Assembly: GCA_015179125.1 (NCBI GenBank)
Contig: WHVA01000281.1
Location: forward strand, 1-64,000
Direction of reading: 5' to 3'
Length of the DNA: 64,000 bases
Origin: Gautieria morchelliformis
Lineage: Eukaryota; Basidiomycota; Agaricomycetes; Gomphales; Gomphaceae
The notes under the pieces were generated by a model. The model ran no database searches and was not told the DNA's origin. It saw only the letters and a list, made by a program, of their open reading frames with translations. The first letter of the stretch is position 1, and each line of letters begins with the position of its first letter. Of this stretch, positions 1-10,298 are shown piece after piece. The translations under genes and the position numbers were made by a program.

Positions 1-130
1 CCAGCAGGGCCCTATGCAAGGAATAACAAAGCGGTCAATAATTGACCGCTTTGTGACATGATGTCACCTGTAGAACTCGGAGGAGCCCTACGCAATGAAA
101 TTACCGAAGCGGTCAATACTTGACCGCTTC
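1..130. repeat. Tandem palindrome repeat at the left edge
   Basis: Two related units about 77 bp apart (9-53 and 85-130) each end in an inverted repeat built on GCGGTCAA. The first has 13-nt arms with a 1-nt centre (27-39/41-53). The second has 11-nt arms with a 3-nt centre (106-116/120-130). A third small palindrome, GTGACAT/ATGTCAC, lies at 53-67. The array may continue beyond the window. No function is assigned. Confidence 0.7.
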
Positions 131-224
131 ATGGCCGAATGGGCCAGCGGCTGCATACAGCTGCTGGCACAACGGATGTGCATTTGTGTGCACGCCAAGC
201 ATGTGATGCAGGCAGAGGCACAGC

Positions 225-545
225 TTTCTGACGATCTGTTGGATCATCTTGTGGCTGTCCATGGGGGCAGCCTGTTGCTCTTGGGGTTCATTTCTGAACC
301 TCACGTCCTGTTCGACCGGGACGGCTGGCAGCGGCATTCGCTGCCTGTCCAGTTCCCTTTCGTCGCGGGTCTTCCGCGTCGTGGCCACATTCGCTAGCTG
401 CGGACTGTCGCGCACTTTGACGTGGCGCTTCGCGTTCCCCACATGGGCAGAGGGCCGTCTGGACATTCTCCGGCATGGCCACATCTCGCAGCCTGATCTC
501 CTCGGCTTGGTGGAGTTCCTTGCCGATCTTCATGATGGCTGGGGG
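225..545 (-). mobile_element. Ty3/gypsy gag fragment (relic)
   Basis: The minus strand resembles the gag segment of the large gypsy element at about 20140-20465; shared stretches include VPVEQDVRFRNEPQEQ and KMIQQIVR. No LTR is attached. It is a short, broken fossil, and its left side grades into the palindrome repeat. Confidence 0.6.
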
Positions 546-955
546 CTTGCTGCGTTGCCCAGGGGCCACCCTGAATGGCGGTGGCTCTGCAGGGGGCCGG
601 CAATGTGGCGGTTGCGACATATGCCGCAACCGGGAGCTTCTGGGGACCTTTCATGGGTCCCCAGATGCGGATGCACGCCCCTTGGGGCGTGCCGCACGCT
701 CCCTCCTTGACAGGAGAGAGCATGGCGGCCGGGACCACCTCTGGGCCCGCGCGCGAACACGGACACAGTGGTGGGCCGACCCTGGCACATGGCAGGGAGC
801 CCCAGCAGCCTGGGTGTCTGCTGGGGACCCGGTGTGCCCCGTGGCACCCGCTGCTGACGGGGGTGGCCCTGCATGCGGCCACGAGCGAGGGCGGGCGGAG
901 CGGCACCCGGCGGCCTCTGGGGGCCCCTTGAGGGCTCCCAGCAGTGGGTGCTGTC
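546..955. repeat. GC-rich hairpin repeat, left block
   Basis: This is GC-rich sequence with self-complementary pieces such as CTGGGGACC...GGTCCCCAG near 640-670 and GGGAGCCCC...GGGGACCC near 795-830. The same sequence type forms the regular array at 1690-2360, so the ~0.7-kb dispersed repeat between them probably inserted into one array. The open frames here lie on both strands and come from stop-poor GC-rich sequence; I do not call genes. Confidence 0.55.
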
Positions 956-959
956 ATGA

Positions 960-1689
960 AATAAAAGCGAAGAACCACATCACCCTCTCTACACATCTCA
1001 CACCCATCTACATTGCCATCACAACCCATCCCCCCCCGTCGACTCCATGCACACCATAACCCACGCACGCCCACTCAAATCCATGAACGACAGCACATCA
1101 CACACCGTAGTACCCTGCCAACCCGCGGGCACGCAACTGATCCACAAACCCACCCCCGAGCCCGAGACCGTATGATCCACGGAGTGATATGACAGCTAGA
1201 CTGCAGCACATATATCCCCCCGTATCCTTTCCATTCCTTCCTTTTTCCATTACACACATCTCTAATTGATCTATCATATCATAACACACGTAGCTAGTAC
1301 ATAAACCACATGATCCTTCCAACCTAACACTCTGACCTAGTAACCCGGCATCCCAAATCTCCTAGTTAGCACCCGGCACATCATATCCCCTAATTAACAC
1401 TCCACATGCACCCCCACTCGCGCCGGTCGCTCCTTCTCATACTAGACCCCCTTGCACAGAACGTTAAATACCCATCGAATGTGCCCTACATAGTCAGTCA
1501 ATTAACACTCATTTATCTCGAAGGCCATTGAACGTATCACTCGCCATACATCTGTGGAATCGCTGTTCGAAGTGCACATATACTGTGTGCACTCGACCTC
1601 TCTAAAATCTACTCGATTTGACTTCAAGCTGGAGTCTGAATCATATTACTCTCAAGACCGACAATCAGCGAACTCTTGAATCTTCATAG
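960..1689 (+). repeat. Dispersed ~0.7-kb repeat, copy 1
   Basis: C/A-rich, non-coding sequence that aligns along its length with 3994-4680. Shared landmarks include GAGCCCGAGAC, CACCCGGCACATCA, GTCAGTTAATT-type stretches and a common 3' end CTCTT..ATTCTTCA. It lies inside the GC-rich array. Copy 2 has a clean target duplication, so this is a mobile unit, possibly a solo LTR or non-autonomous element, but it has no clear terminal signature here. Confidence 0.6.
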
Positions 1690-2360
1690 GTGGACGTCTT
1701 TTGGGACGTGCAGCCCTGTTCCCGCTCGCTGGGAACGAGTGGGGCAGCCGGGGCGCGCTCTGGGGCGCATGGATGTCGTTGCATGCCGGGCGCGGCGTGC
1801 GTGACATCTGGGAAGCTCTGGGGACCTCTGGAGGGTCCCCAGAGGTGGATGCACGCTCTACAGAGCGTGCACCACCGTTCCCGCTTGCTGGGAGCGAGCA
1901 GGGCGGCCGGGATGCCACCTGGGCCACGCGCGACCGCGGATGACACTGCGCGGTGTGTGCAGTGTCTGGCCGACTCTGGGGGCCTCTGGAGGGCCCCCAG
2001 AGGTGGGTGCACGCTCTAAGGAGCGTGCACCACCGTTCCTGCTCACTCCCAGCGAGCTGGGTGGCCCCTGGGGCAGCAGGTGAGGGTGAATGGCCGCGGG
2101 CGCCGGGCGCGGCGTTCGCGATGTTTGGGCGGTTCTGGGGGCCTCTGAAGGGCCCCCAGAGGTGGATGCATGCTCCAAGGAGCATGCACCACCATTCCCA
2201 CTCGCTGGGAATGAGCAGGGCGGTATGGCACCTGGGGCCCGCGGATGACGCTGCGCGGCGAAGGCGGCTTACGTGGGTCCTTCGCAGCTCTGGGGGGCTC
2301 CTGGGGGTTCCCCAGGGTGGATGCACACACCTTGGAGCATGTGCCGTCATCCATGTGCGC
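1690..2360. repeat. GC-rich tandem array, unit about 157 bp
   Basis: Four copies of a unit start near 1816, 1974, 2133 and 2288 (spacing 158, 159, 155), with a partial unit before them. Each unit carries two strong inverted repeats: CTCTGGGG...CCCCAGAG and GTGCACGCTCT...AGAGCGTGCAC. The inverted repeats are better preserved than the linkers. Long open frames cross the array in several frames on both strands and encode only the repeat, so no protein is called. Confidence 0.75.
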
Positions 2361-2793
2361 CTGGGGCAACCTAGAGCACGGATGCGTGGTGTGGGCGGTG
2401 GAGGTGGCGTCAACGAGTGCGGCATCATGTCACACGTCACGCACAGCGTGGCCGACCTGTCTGACCGGCTGCTGGAAGGCCTGAGGGTGCTGGAGGTGCC
2501 GTGGCGCATGGATGCATCCCAGAGGGACGCCATCGCATTCATCCATGGCCCTGCAGAGGCTTTGCCAAGGCTCCTCGCTGGCCTCTGCCCAGAACCACGC
2601 CTCGCTGGGCGTCATCTCGCACGCCTCCACCCAGCGAGTGAGCCGTCCCTTCCTCCTCTCCATCATCGAGTCCAACTCAGACTCGGAATATTCCCGTGAT
2701 GAAAACATCACGGCAACAGCGTTCTCAATGGCGAACTGCCGTCTGCACTGCAGTCTTTTGAAAAAGACTGCAGAAGGTTCAAAAGTGGCTTGA
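2361..2793 (+). pseudogene. Possible coding relic, unidentified
   Basis: A stretch at about 2440-2580 reads on the plus strand with strongly G/C third positions (VADLSDRLLEGLRVLEVPW...). A second plus frame continues to a stop at 2793 (...IIESNSDSEYSRDEN...). The two frames do not join without a shift. It sits next to a gypsy LTR fragment, so a transposon origin is likely. I do not recognise the family. Confidence 0.25.
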
Positions 2794-2794
2794 T

Positions 2795-2940
2795 ACCTGA
2801 TTATCACAAGGGCACACTGAATTCAACCAGTTTTTGGTAATTCAGATGCTACGTAGTGATGGTGACAGGTAAAGATTAAGCTGGGGAACCGCCGGCGGTT
2901 CCCACGAACTACTATACAGTGGGGTCTTGTGGACCCCCCC
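2795..2940 (-). mobile_element. Partial gypsy LTR, family A-like
   Basis: It aligns with the left part of the family A LTR as seen at 21200-21340: the TATCACAAGGGCA, GCTACGTAGTGA and GGGAACCG..CGGTTCCC landmarks and ACTATACAGTGG are all present. It stops abruptly at about 2940, where an oppositely oriented gypsy piece begins, so the junction is a rearrangement. A diverged fossil fragment. Confidence 0.6.
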
Positions 2941-2944
2941 CCTC

Positions 2945-3589
2945 TGAATCCACTTCTTTACACTTTGACTTGTTCAGCTCGACCAACCAATGGTTGATCT
3001 TTGTCGACACCAGGGAATGCCTGACACCACAGAGCACCAGCCTGTGGCTGTCCATCACAGGTCCATATCCCATGAGAGGCCAGGCTGGCCCAGACATCCC
3101 ACTCGCCGAGATCGCGCGATGGCTGGCCCGCTATAGCGGCGTCACTCCTGAACAAGTGGCTTGCATTGAACATTATGTTCAACGCAGTCTCACTGGCATG
3201 GCATTCAGTGCCGCTGCCCTGGAGGGTCAACAACAGATCCTCGAGACCAGCCATGTGAGGGCTGTGGTGCCACTGCCGCTCACTCATGCTCAGCTTGACC
3301 AAGAGCTTGCGAGCATTCGGCCTCCTCCACAGGCCGATGACCCGGCCATTGAGGCCATACTCCGCGAGGACACCGGCCTTGCCGACCAAGCAGAAGCCCC
3401 CACCAGTGGTGAAGTAGAGCCACCGCACCCAACCATCCCCGCAGACGCGGAGGTGCCCCTGACGGAGTCGCATGCTCCACCGGCCCCATACGATGACGAC
3501 ATCATCGTATCAGAATCACTAGAGGACGCCATCATGGATGACCTCTATGACTCCTAAAGTTATCTATAGTTGTCTATAGAGGGGGAGGG
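2945..3589 (+). mobile_element. 3' part of a gypsy A-family element (extra-ORF end)
   Basis: The encoded sequence (stop at 3557) matches the C-terminal third of the extra ORF of the gypsy element at 5986-21395: PQSTSLWLSITGPYP, GPDIPLAEI.RWLARY.GVT and the acidic tail PYDDDIIV...DDLYDS. A purine tract (AGAGGGGGAGGG) at about 3577-3588 precedes the LTR at 3590, as expected for a polypurine tract. The piece is truncated on its left. It shows that the extra ORF belongs to the family and not to one copy. Confidence 0.75.
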
Positions 3590-3796
3590 TGTAAATAACC
3601 TGTACATGTACACTAGTTATTACATAATCCCAGTGAGCCCCTTAGGGACCCACTGTATAGTTCATGCATGGGAACCGGCCAGCGGTCCCCATCACATCTT
3701 ACTCTTACCTGTCACTATGTAGCATCCAGAATACCACACTTTGGTCAAGTTCTGTCTGCCCTTGTGATATAAGGTCATAGGATAGACATATTTACA
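3590..3796 (+). repeat. Family A LTR (3' LTR of the fragment)
   Basis: A 207-bp LTR beginning TGTAAATAACC and ending ATTTACA. It is directly preceded by the purine tract and followed at once by LINE endonuclease sequence, so the element inserted into the LINE. Related copies are at 5986-6193, 21181-21395 and 50543-50755. Confidence 0.85.
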
Positions 3797-3993
3797 TTGA
3801 GAGACTTCAACTGTGTCGAAAAAGACATGGACAGGAGCCTGGCCCACAAAGACAGGGAAAGAGTCACTGAAGCCTTAAAGGGGGTGACACGAACAAGAAA
3901 ACTAAAAGACATGTGGAGGCTGTTACATGAGAATGAGCTCGCCTTCACATTCACACAACAAGGGTCAAGCTCATTGGCCAGAATAGAGAGAAT
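3797..3993 (+). mobile_element. LINE endonuclease segment
   Basis: This is the left preserved part of a non-LTR retrotransposon. The translation contains DFNCVEKDMDRS and WRLLHENELAFTFTQQGS...ARIER. That matches the apurinic-type endonuclease region of LINEs (the GDFN motif, then a SRIDRIY-like motif). The 5' part is missing, cut by the gypsy LTR at 3590-3796. It continues at 4681 after the inserted repeat, where IYMTD completes the RIDRIY-like motif. The clade is not determined. Confidence 0.8.
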
Positions 3994-4680
3994 GTTACAA
4001 TCCTAATCCAAAACATTTCTTCCACTTCAATTCATCTCATACAACCCCTTCTACATGCAACACATCCATGCCACTAACCCTTAGCTCTCCCCTCGATTAT
4101 ATATACGCACACATGATCCACCACAGCACCCTATCAACCCGAGGACACACAGCTGACCCAACAACCCGTCTACCCATCCCCGAGCCAGGGCAGAGCCTGA
4201 GCCTGAGACGTATTGATCCATGGAGCAAGTCGACGGCTAGTCCGTTGCATACGTTCCTTCTTTCTTTCCTTCTATTTTCTTTCTAAACACACTTACCTCT
4301 CTTCTGATCCTCTCAATCACATATAACATTTCCCTATCAACTAGTACCATACACACTCATTGTAGCACCCGGCACATCAATCCCCGAGCCGCACATACAC
4401 TCCTTCTCACGTACCCCCAACCCCATATGTCCTAGCCCATCCTACGTCTCAGATAAATAGTCAATCCATGTATCGTATCAAGTCAGTTAATTGAACTCAC
4501 CTGTTACGCACACAAGCATTCATCTCGAAATACTTTGCTCGCATTAGATTCCATCTTACTACGCATATACACTGGGTAAACTATTTTCTGTAGAAGAACT
4601 CTCCACTTGATTCGACTTCACTTCGAAGTCTGAATCTTATCCTCACACAAACAAAACTCAGCTACTCTTATTCTTCACAC
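3994..4680 (+). repeat. Dispersed ~0.7-kb repeat, copy 2, inserted in LINE
   Basis: A 687-bp non-coding insertion flanked by the 5-bp direct repeat AGAAT (3989-3993 and 4681-4685). Removing it restores the LINE reading RIER-IYMTD. It is homologous to 960-1689. The termini are not clearly TG...CA: shifting the ends by one base gives TGTTAC...CACACA but shortens the duplication to 3 bp. It may be a solo LTR or a non-autonomous element. Confidence 0.7.
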
Positions 4681-5966
4681 AGAATATACATGACAGATGA
4701 TATGGTAGAACTGACATACAATGCCACAATAGAGTCAAACTTCAAAATAAGTGATCACAGCCTGAATCGGCAAAAATAATGGCCGACAATCTCCCATACA
4801 GCGGAGAGGGCATGTGGAAATTAGACGAACAGATGCTAAATGCAAAAGACTTTCAAAAGAAAGTCGAAAAGCTGCCAGTGCAAAACAATACCTGGGTCAA
4901 AAGATACCTAGAAGAAGAAGCAAAAACTGAAGGAGACAAAGAAAAGATAAAACTCCTCTGCAGAAACAGGAACAACCCACAAGCAAAGTGGAAAGCCCTT
5001 AAAAGAGAAGTAAAAAGGATAGCAATTGATGTGCAAAAGCATGAAAGAAAGAAAAAAGAAGCCACAAAAAAGGGCTTCAAAAGAAAGACATAAAGAAAGG
5101 GCTGGAAAAGGCTCGAAACCTGCAGCTAACAGACGGGGAACGAAGAAAAGCGACAGAGGAGGCCCTCTTCTTAAAAGAAAAGATTGACAAAATAGAGGCC
5201 GAGAACATATAAAAGGCCAAAAATCCACAGAAGCCAGATTCTTAAAAGAAGGAGAATCAAATACAAAATACTGGTTCGGATTAAACAAACCAAAGCTGCC
5301 AATACAATCCTGGGCCTCCAGGATGAAGAAGGGAGAGTAACAAACTCCACAAGAGAAATGACAGAGATAGCCTCCCGATACCATGGGAGGCTACAAAAGA
5401 AACAAGTAATGACGGCAGAGAGAGAAATAGCTGTAGAAAAAATGAAAAGGCTGGTAGACAAAAAGCTGACTAAAAGCCAAGCAGACATGATGGGGAAAGA
5501 AACCACCCTAAGAGAAATAAGAGTGGCGATAAAGGCCACACAAAACGGAAAGTGCCCCAGGCACTCCAGAATAACATACGAATTCTGGAAGCAATGGACG
5601 CCAGACGAAAAAAGAAAACAAACAGGCAACGGACAAAAGCGCCCAGACATAACAAAACTGCTAAAAGCTGTCTTCAACAATGTCGAGAGACACGGGAGGA
5701 AGACAAATACTCAAAGGAGATCATGTACCTCCTGTATAAGAAAAAAGACAAAACAAGGATAGAAAACTATAGACCAGTAACCATGCTGGAAACAGACTAC
5801 AAAATCCACACAAAAGTGATGGCAAACAGACTCGGGGAAGTGGCGGGAGACCTGCCTGATCCACCCAGACCAGGCCGGCTTCATCCCAGGGAGAAACCTA
5901 TATGTCCATGTGCGTCTGGCGGAAATAATGCCAGATTACACAGAAAGTGAACTGGACGAGGGCCTT
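4681..5966 (+). mobile_element. LINE, endonuclease end to first RT motifs
   Basis: A-rich coding strand of the same LINE. In order it shows the end of the endonuclease (YMTDDMVELTY..., ISDHS), a basic linker (residues such as MADNLPYSGEGMWKLDEQM), a stretch like EGESNTKYWFGLNKP, and the start of reverse transcriptase: IENYRPVTMLETDYKI and, in another frame, IHPDQAGFIPGRN. The frame shifts and stops several times, so the copy is dead. It is cut at 5966 by solo LTR-B, flanked by the target duplication GCCTT, and resumes at 22413. Confidence 0.8.
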
Positions 5967-5985
5967 TGTCATGACCTGGCTATTT

Positions 5986-6193
5986 TGTAAAGATGTCCAT
6001 CTTAATACCTTGTATCACAAGGGCACAACAGAACTGAACCAGTGTGTGGTATTCTGAATGGTACATAGTGACAGGTAAGAGTAAGATGCGATGGGAACCG
6101 CTGGCCGGTTCTTTACTATACAGTGGGTCCCTAAGGGGCCCACTGGGATTATGTAATGACTAGAATACATGTATGGTATCTAGGTTATTTACA
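5986..6193 (-). repeat. Gypsy A 3' LTR
   Basis: A 208-bp LTR running TGTAAAGATG...ATTTACA on the plus strand. It contains the paired hairpins CAGTGGGTCCC/GGGGCCCACTG and GGGAACCG/CGGTTC found in all family A copies. The flanking duplication TATTT supports it as a true end. Confidence 0.85.
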
Positions 6194-8213
6194 CTCTCCC
6201 CCTCTATAGACAACTATAGGGGACCAACTATGACTCATAGAGGTCATCCATGATGGAATGCTCTAGAGTTGCCAATACGATGACATCATCATCATACGGG
6301 GCCGGTGGAGCACGTGACTCCTCCGGGGGCACCTCCGCATCCATGGTGGTGATTGGGTGAGGCTGTTCTGCCTCACCACTAGCGGTGGTTTCTGCTTGGA
6401 TGATGGGGCCAGCATCCTCGTGGAGCATGGCCTCAACGGCCGGGTCCTCAGTCTGAGGAGGGGGCCGGAAGCACGCCAGCTCTTGGTCGAGCTGAGCATG
6501 AGTGAGGGGTCGCGGCCAACGCGGCCCTCACATGGCTGGTCTTGAGGACCTTTGTTGGCCCTCATGGGCGGCAGCACTGATTGCCATGCCGGTGATGCTG
6601 TGTTGAACATAGTGTTCAATGCGTGCCACTCGCTCATGAGTGACCCCTGCGTAGCGGGCCAACCATCTCACGATCTCGGCGAGGGGGATGTCAGGGCCGG
6701 CTCGGCCCCCCACAGGGAATGGGCCCGTGATGGAGAGCCGCAGGGTGGTGCTCTGAGGCGTCAGCACTTCCCTGGAGTCGACAAGGCTCGACCATTGGTC
6801 TGTTGAGCCGAATAGGTCGAGTAGCCTCGCCCTGAGAGGTGATGCGACCCCTTTGACCCGGGGCGCAAGGGCCTTCAACCACATCCAGATGTCCATATCG
6901 TCTAGGTTGAAGGTACCATCCGTGTTGTCACGGATGGCTGACGGGATTCCTTCGGGGTTGTGTATCCAGCCCCTTAGGATGGCGGCAATGTCGTGCGGGG
7001 TACCGCCCGCTATCACGAGACAATCCCTTTTGGGATTGCGAGCGCATTGTTCGGGCTCAATGTGTTTGAACACGCCGATCATCTCGCGTGTGCGTGCAAG
7101 TTGCGGCGTTTCTTTCACCCGCACTAGGAGCTCGATGAAGCATGGGTCGTCGAGCGGGCATATGTCGTACCATTGAGTACAACGCTGTTGGGCCTTCCCT
7201 ACTGGTCGTGGCAGGAGGCCCGTCTCGGAGATCGGTGGGTCTCCGAGTGGGATGATCATCCCCTCCCCCAGGTAGGGAGGGTGAACTGTCCCCACCGGTG
7301 GAGGCAGGACCACATGAGGCCCAATGTACTGGGCCTCGACCTGTGCTACCCGCCGTTGAAGGGCCAGGTCGTTGATCGTGTGCGACGGTGACGCCACCAG
7401 GTATGTGCTGATCACACTTTCCTTCGCAATGGCTAACCCATTGATGGTGTTGGGGGTGCCGCGCAATTTCTTGCGCTTCTTCTTCAGCTGCTCTGCCAGC
7501 CGCTGTGCCCTCCCCGGGTCGTACGTCTTCCAGACAGAGGAGTCGGACTGCCATCCATCTGGGACGCCGTACGTGGCATCGGAAGGTGCGCTCTGCCCCT
7601 CTGTTATTGTAGTTGTCGGGGTCAGCGCCGATAATGGGGACGCTAGCCCCAATGTTGCGCGCGCTGGCAAGGGTGCCATCGTGCGAGGTGATGATGTCCC
7701 GGCCACTGGGTCCATGGCCGGGTCATGGTGCGGCCTTTTTGAGGCTGCATGGACGAGTGTGACCTGGAGCTGGGCTGCGCTCAGCTGCTGCTCCAGCTCC
7801 TTTATTTTGGCACGCTCAGCCTCAAGCGCATTGTCAGGGTCTTCGACCGCGCGTCCCAAATCCTTGACCTCTTGTTTGAGGTCATGGATGTCCCGGAAGA
7901 GCTCCTCCCACGCGTCATGCGTGATGCCTCTCGGGAGCCATCCCCAGGCCGCATCGACGGCATCACCAATGTCTTCATCCTGCAGTTTGACCTTGCGGGT
8001 GCCTGTTGCGGCCCTTAGGTGCGTGGCGTAGTCCGCACACGTGGCGCAATCGTCAGGATGAACAATTGCCAGGGCGTCTTCCCATCCTACAATCATCCAG
8101 TGCTCTTGGTCGACTGGAGCTCGTAGAATGTCTGCTGCCCCCTGTCTCGGGGCCGTTGCGTGTGTTGTGGACGTTGACGGATAAACGTCCATGCCATTTT
8201 TGGGGGGCATCAT
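6194..8213 (-). mobile_element. Extra ORF downstream of pol in gypsy A
   Basis: This is a long minus-strand open region from ATG at 8213; the first 561 codons are open to 6528 and related sequence continues to about 6228. The N-terminal part carries HPDDCATCADY (about residue 52). A predicted coiled coil follows at about 100-155 (LKQEVKDLGRAVE, ERAKIKELEQQLSAAQ). Next come a Pro/Thr-rich linker, a basic patch LAEQLKKKRKKLRG (about 240), and a globular C-terminal region with PQSTTLRLSITGPFP and IPLAEIVRWLARYAGVT. It does not look like an envelope: no signal peptide or membrane span is evident. It is shared with the fragment at 2945-3557. Function unknown; an accessory structural or DNA-binding role is only a guess. 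Confidence 0.7.
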
Positions 8214-8589
8214 CTTCGTGGGTAGAAGATGGTGGTTACTTCCAAGAAGCGATGCGCCCTCGGAAAGATCCGAGGCGAAGATTTAACCCCGCCGTGGCCG
8301 TGGTCTGCACGTGACAGACGCATCTAGCAGTGTCTGGGGAGGTCGTGTGGCTTGCTCACCCCCCAAAGCTCTAGATAGTTATCTAGGGCTTCAAGGTCCT
8401 TGCAGGATGACATGGGTTCCCATGTCATGTCACCTAGGGTCCAGCGGACCTTGAACTCCAGGTCCGTCGAGTTTATCCATCAATGTGCGATAATCTCGTC
8501 GACGAGCCACTCCTCGTCGTCATTCGCTCCAAAGTCATAAAATGACTTGGCCTCACGACGAGGGAATAACTCATCGTTGTTAGCCTTGT

Positions 8590-8711
8590 ATTGTCATACG
8601 AGGCTTGAATGAAAGACCGGTGAAATACGACGGCTTTTCAGCTCGTCGGGAAGATCAAGGGTCACCGTCGAGGCATCGTTGTGAGCCTCGACAACGTGGT
8701 ACGGTCTGATG
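8590..8711 (-). mobile_element. Gypsy A integrase C-terminal end
   Basis: The minus-strand translation RPYHVVEAHNDASTVTLDLPDEL..RRISPVFHSSLV is typical of the region just after the integrase core in fungal gypsy elements. It is separated from the rest of integrase (9147-10298) by the inserted copia LTR fragment. Confidence 0.75.
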
Positions 8712-9147
8712 TGTTGGGTGCATTTATGCTCCTGCACCAAAATCAAGCATAATATGTTCAATTTATTGTGTGGTGTTTCCAATTGTTTCTCACATTGTTC
8801 TTGTACCATGCATCCATTTCTCTGCTTATTTTCGAAATTTTCCAGTCACTCCCTATCTCTCCATTCCGCTTTGTTATTTCTATTTTCACAGGCGGCTGCA
8901 CCCAGCGGAGTTTGAAATGACTTGACGCGCGAGCTCTTGGGCGCTAAAGGGCCAGGTGCACGTATATGCCTTCTGAGACAGGATTGTACTCCTCTCTCAG
9001 TGACAATAAATTCACTGAGAGAGGCGAGTAGTATCTTTCATATTTACATAGCATGTTGACTGAAAATCATGTAGTGTATTTGATTCTAGGTACTGTATTA
9101 ATATATCAGTGACAATAAATTCACTGAGAGAGTGTATTTGATTCTAG
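8712..9147 (+). mobile_element. Copia LTR fragment inside gypsy A
   Basis: It begins TGTTGGGTGCATTTATGCTCC like the copia LTRs at 10299-10796 and 54277-54814, and it carries the same 13-nt inverted repeat CCTCTCTCAGTGA/TCACTGAGAGAGG. It is in the opposite orientation to the complete copia nearby and lacks the last ~70 bp of the LTR. It is a diverged, older relic of the same family group. Confidence 0.8.
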
Positions 9148-10298
9148 CTTTCTAAGAACTCTACCGAACCTTCCCTGCCATAGCCCCGAGTTGCTAACAT
9201 GATGTACCATGGGACTAGTTTTCTGGCTCTTCCTTTCGGGAGAGTTAGGTTTTGGGTCGAGCGGTAGACGCGGTCGTTGGCCACGTACATGTCGCTCGCC
9301 ATACGTTTCTTGTTTGCATGAAACGTTTGCGTCACTCGATGCTCTATGATTGCATCGTGTGCCGCCATCAGGTGCCATTTTGCCTGATGTGCAAACTGGG
9401 CTACCCCCTTGAACGGGGTGTCCACGGCTATGGGGAGGTCTATCTGCGGCATATAGCCATGGTTCAGCTTGAAGGGCGCGAACCCTGTGGTCGCGCTGAC
9501 GTTGCTGTTGAGGGCGACCTCAACCATTGGGTATTTCAATGCCCAATCCTTCTGATTGTCTCTGACGACTGCACGCAATATCTGCCCGATTCAGCAGTTT
9601 GCCCACTCGGTGGCTCCATCCCTTTGGGGATGGAATGCAGTTGACATGAGGAGCTTAGTCCCCATGAGTCGCTGTGGGTTCACACCAAAAGATCGACGTG
9701 AACTTTGAGTCTCTATCCGAGACGATGGAGTCGGGAACCCCATGGAGTCAAACAATCTCCTTCAGAAACAGCCAGGCTACTCCCTTGGCTGACACGCTCA
9801 TCGTTGTTGGTACGAGGTGTACGAGCGACGTTAGTCGGTTGATGACTACCATCAGGTAGTCACAGTCATTGGGTTTGGGAAGGGGCCCCATGAAGTCAAT
9901 GCCAATCGACTGCCATGGCCTATCCAGAATGGGCAGGCTGTGTAGTAGGCCTTTAGGCCATTGTGGCCCAGTTTTCGACATCTGGCATTTTGCGCACGAC
10001 GTGCAGAACGACTCTATGGCTGGGCTCATGCCCAGCCACCAATATGATCTTCGACCGTAGTTCAAAGTATTCAGATGGCCGTAGTGACTGACTATCTGAT
10101 GTGCCCGATCGATGATGATTTCGATCAGCTTCCTTCCCCCTTGAAGAACAGAGCGGGGGACGGCAATGACGTCTCTTCTGAGCTGGTTCTTTGTCCAGAT
10201 CAGTCCGTCCCGGATCCCGAATCTCAGGTGCGCGTCCAGGTGCGCCATGACCTTTGCGAACATGGTGTCCTTATGGTACACGTCTCGTAGGACCTTGG
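9148..10298 (-). mobile_element. Gypsy A integrase core
   Basis: The minus strand shows the HHCC-type zinc region (AHQIVSHYGHLNTLNY...CTSCAKCQ) and the catalytic core start (WQSIGIDFMGPLPKP, then DYLMVVINRLTSLVHLVP). Further parts resemble LNSNVSATTGFAPFKLNHGYMP. The copia element splits this region from the RT/RNase H at 10299. Broken fossil. Confidence 0.8.

Noticed and set aside
394-1074. A 226-residue minus-strand frame overlapping plus-strand frames
   Set aside because: It crosses the gag relic, the GC-rich block and the dispersed repeat, three unrelated pieces, so it cannot be one gene.
1652-2542. A 296-residue minus-strand open frame, with other long frames on the plus strand of the same stretch
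   Set aside because: It encodes only the translated ~157-bp repeat, and similar open frames exist in several frames on both strands. Stop-poor GC-rich repeat sequence explains it without a gene.
6194-8213. Gypsy extra ORF as a retroviral envelope
   Set aside because: No signal peptide, fusion-like hydrophobic segment, or transmembrane helix is visible; a coiled coil and charged patches dominate.
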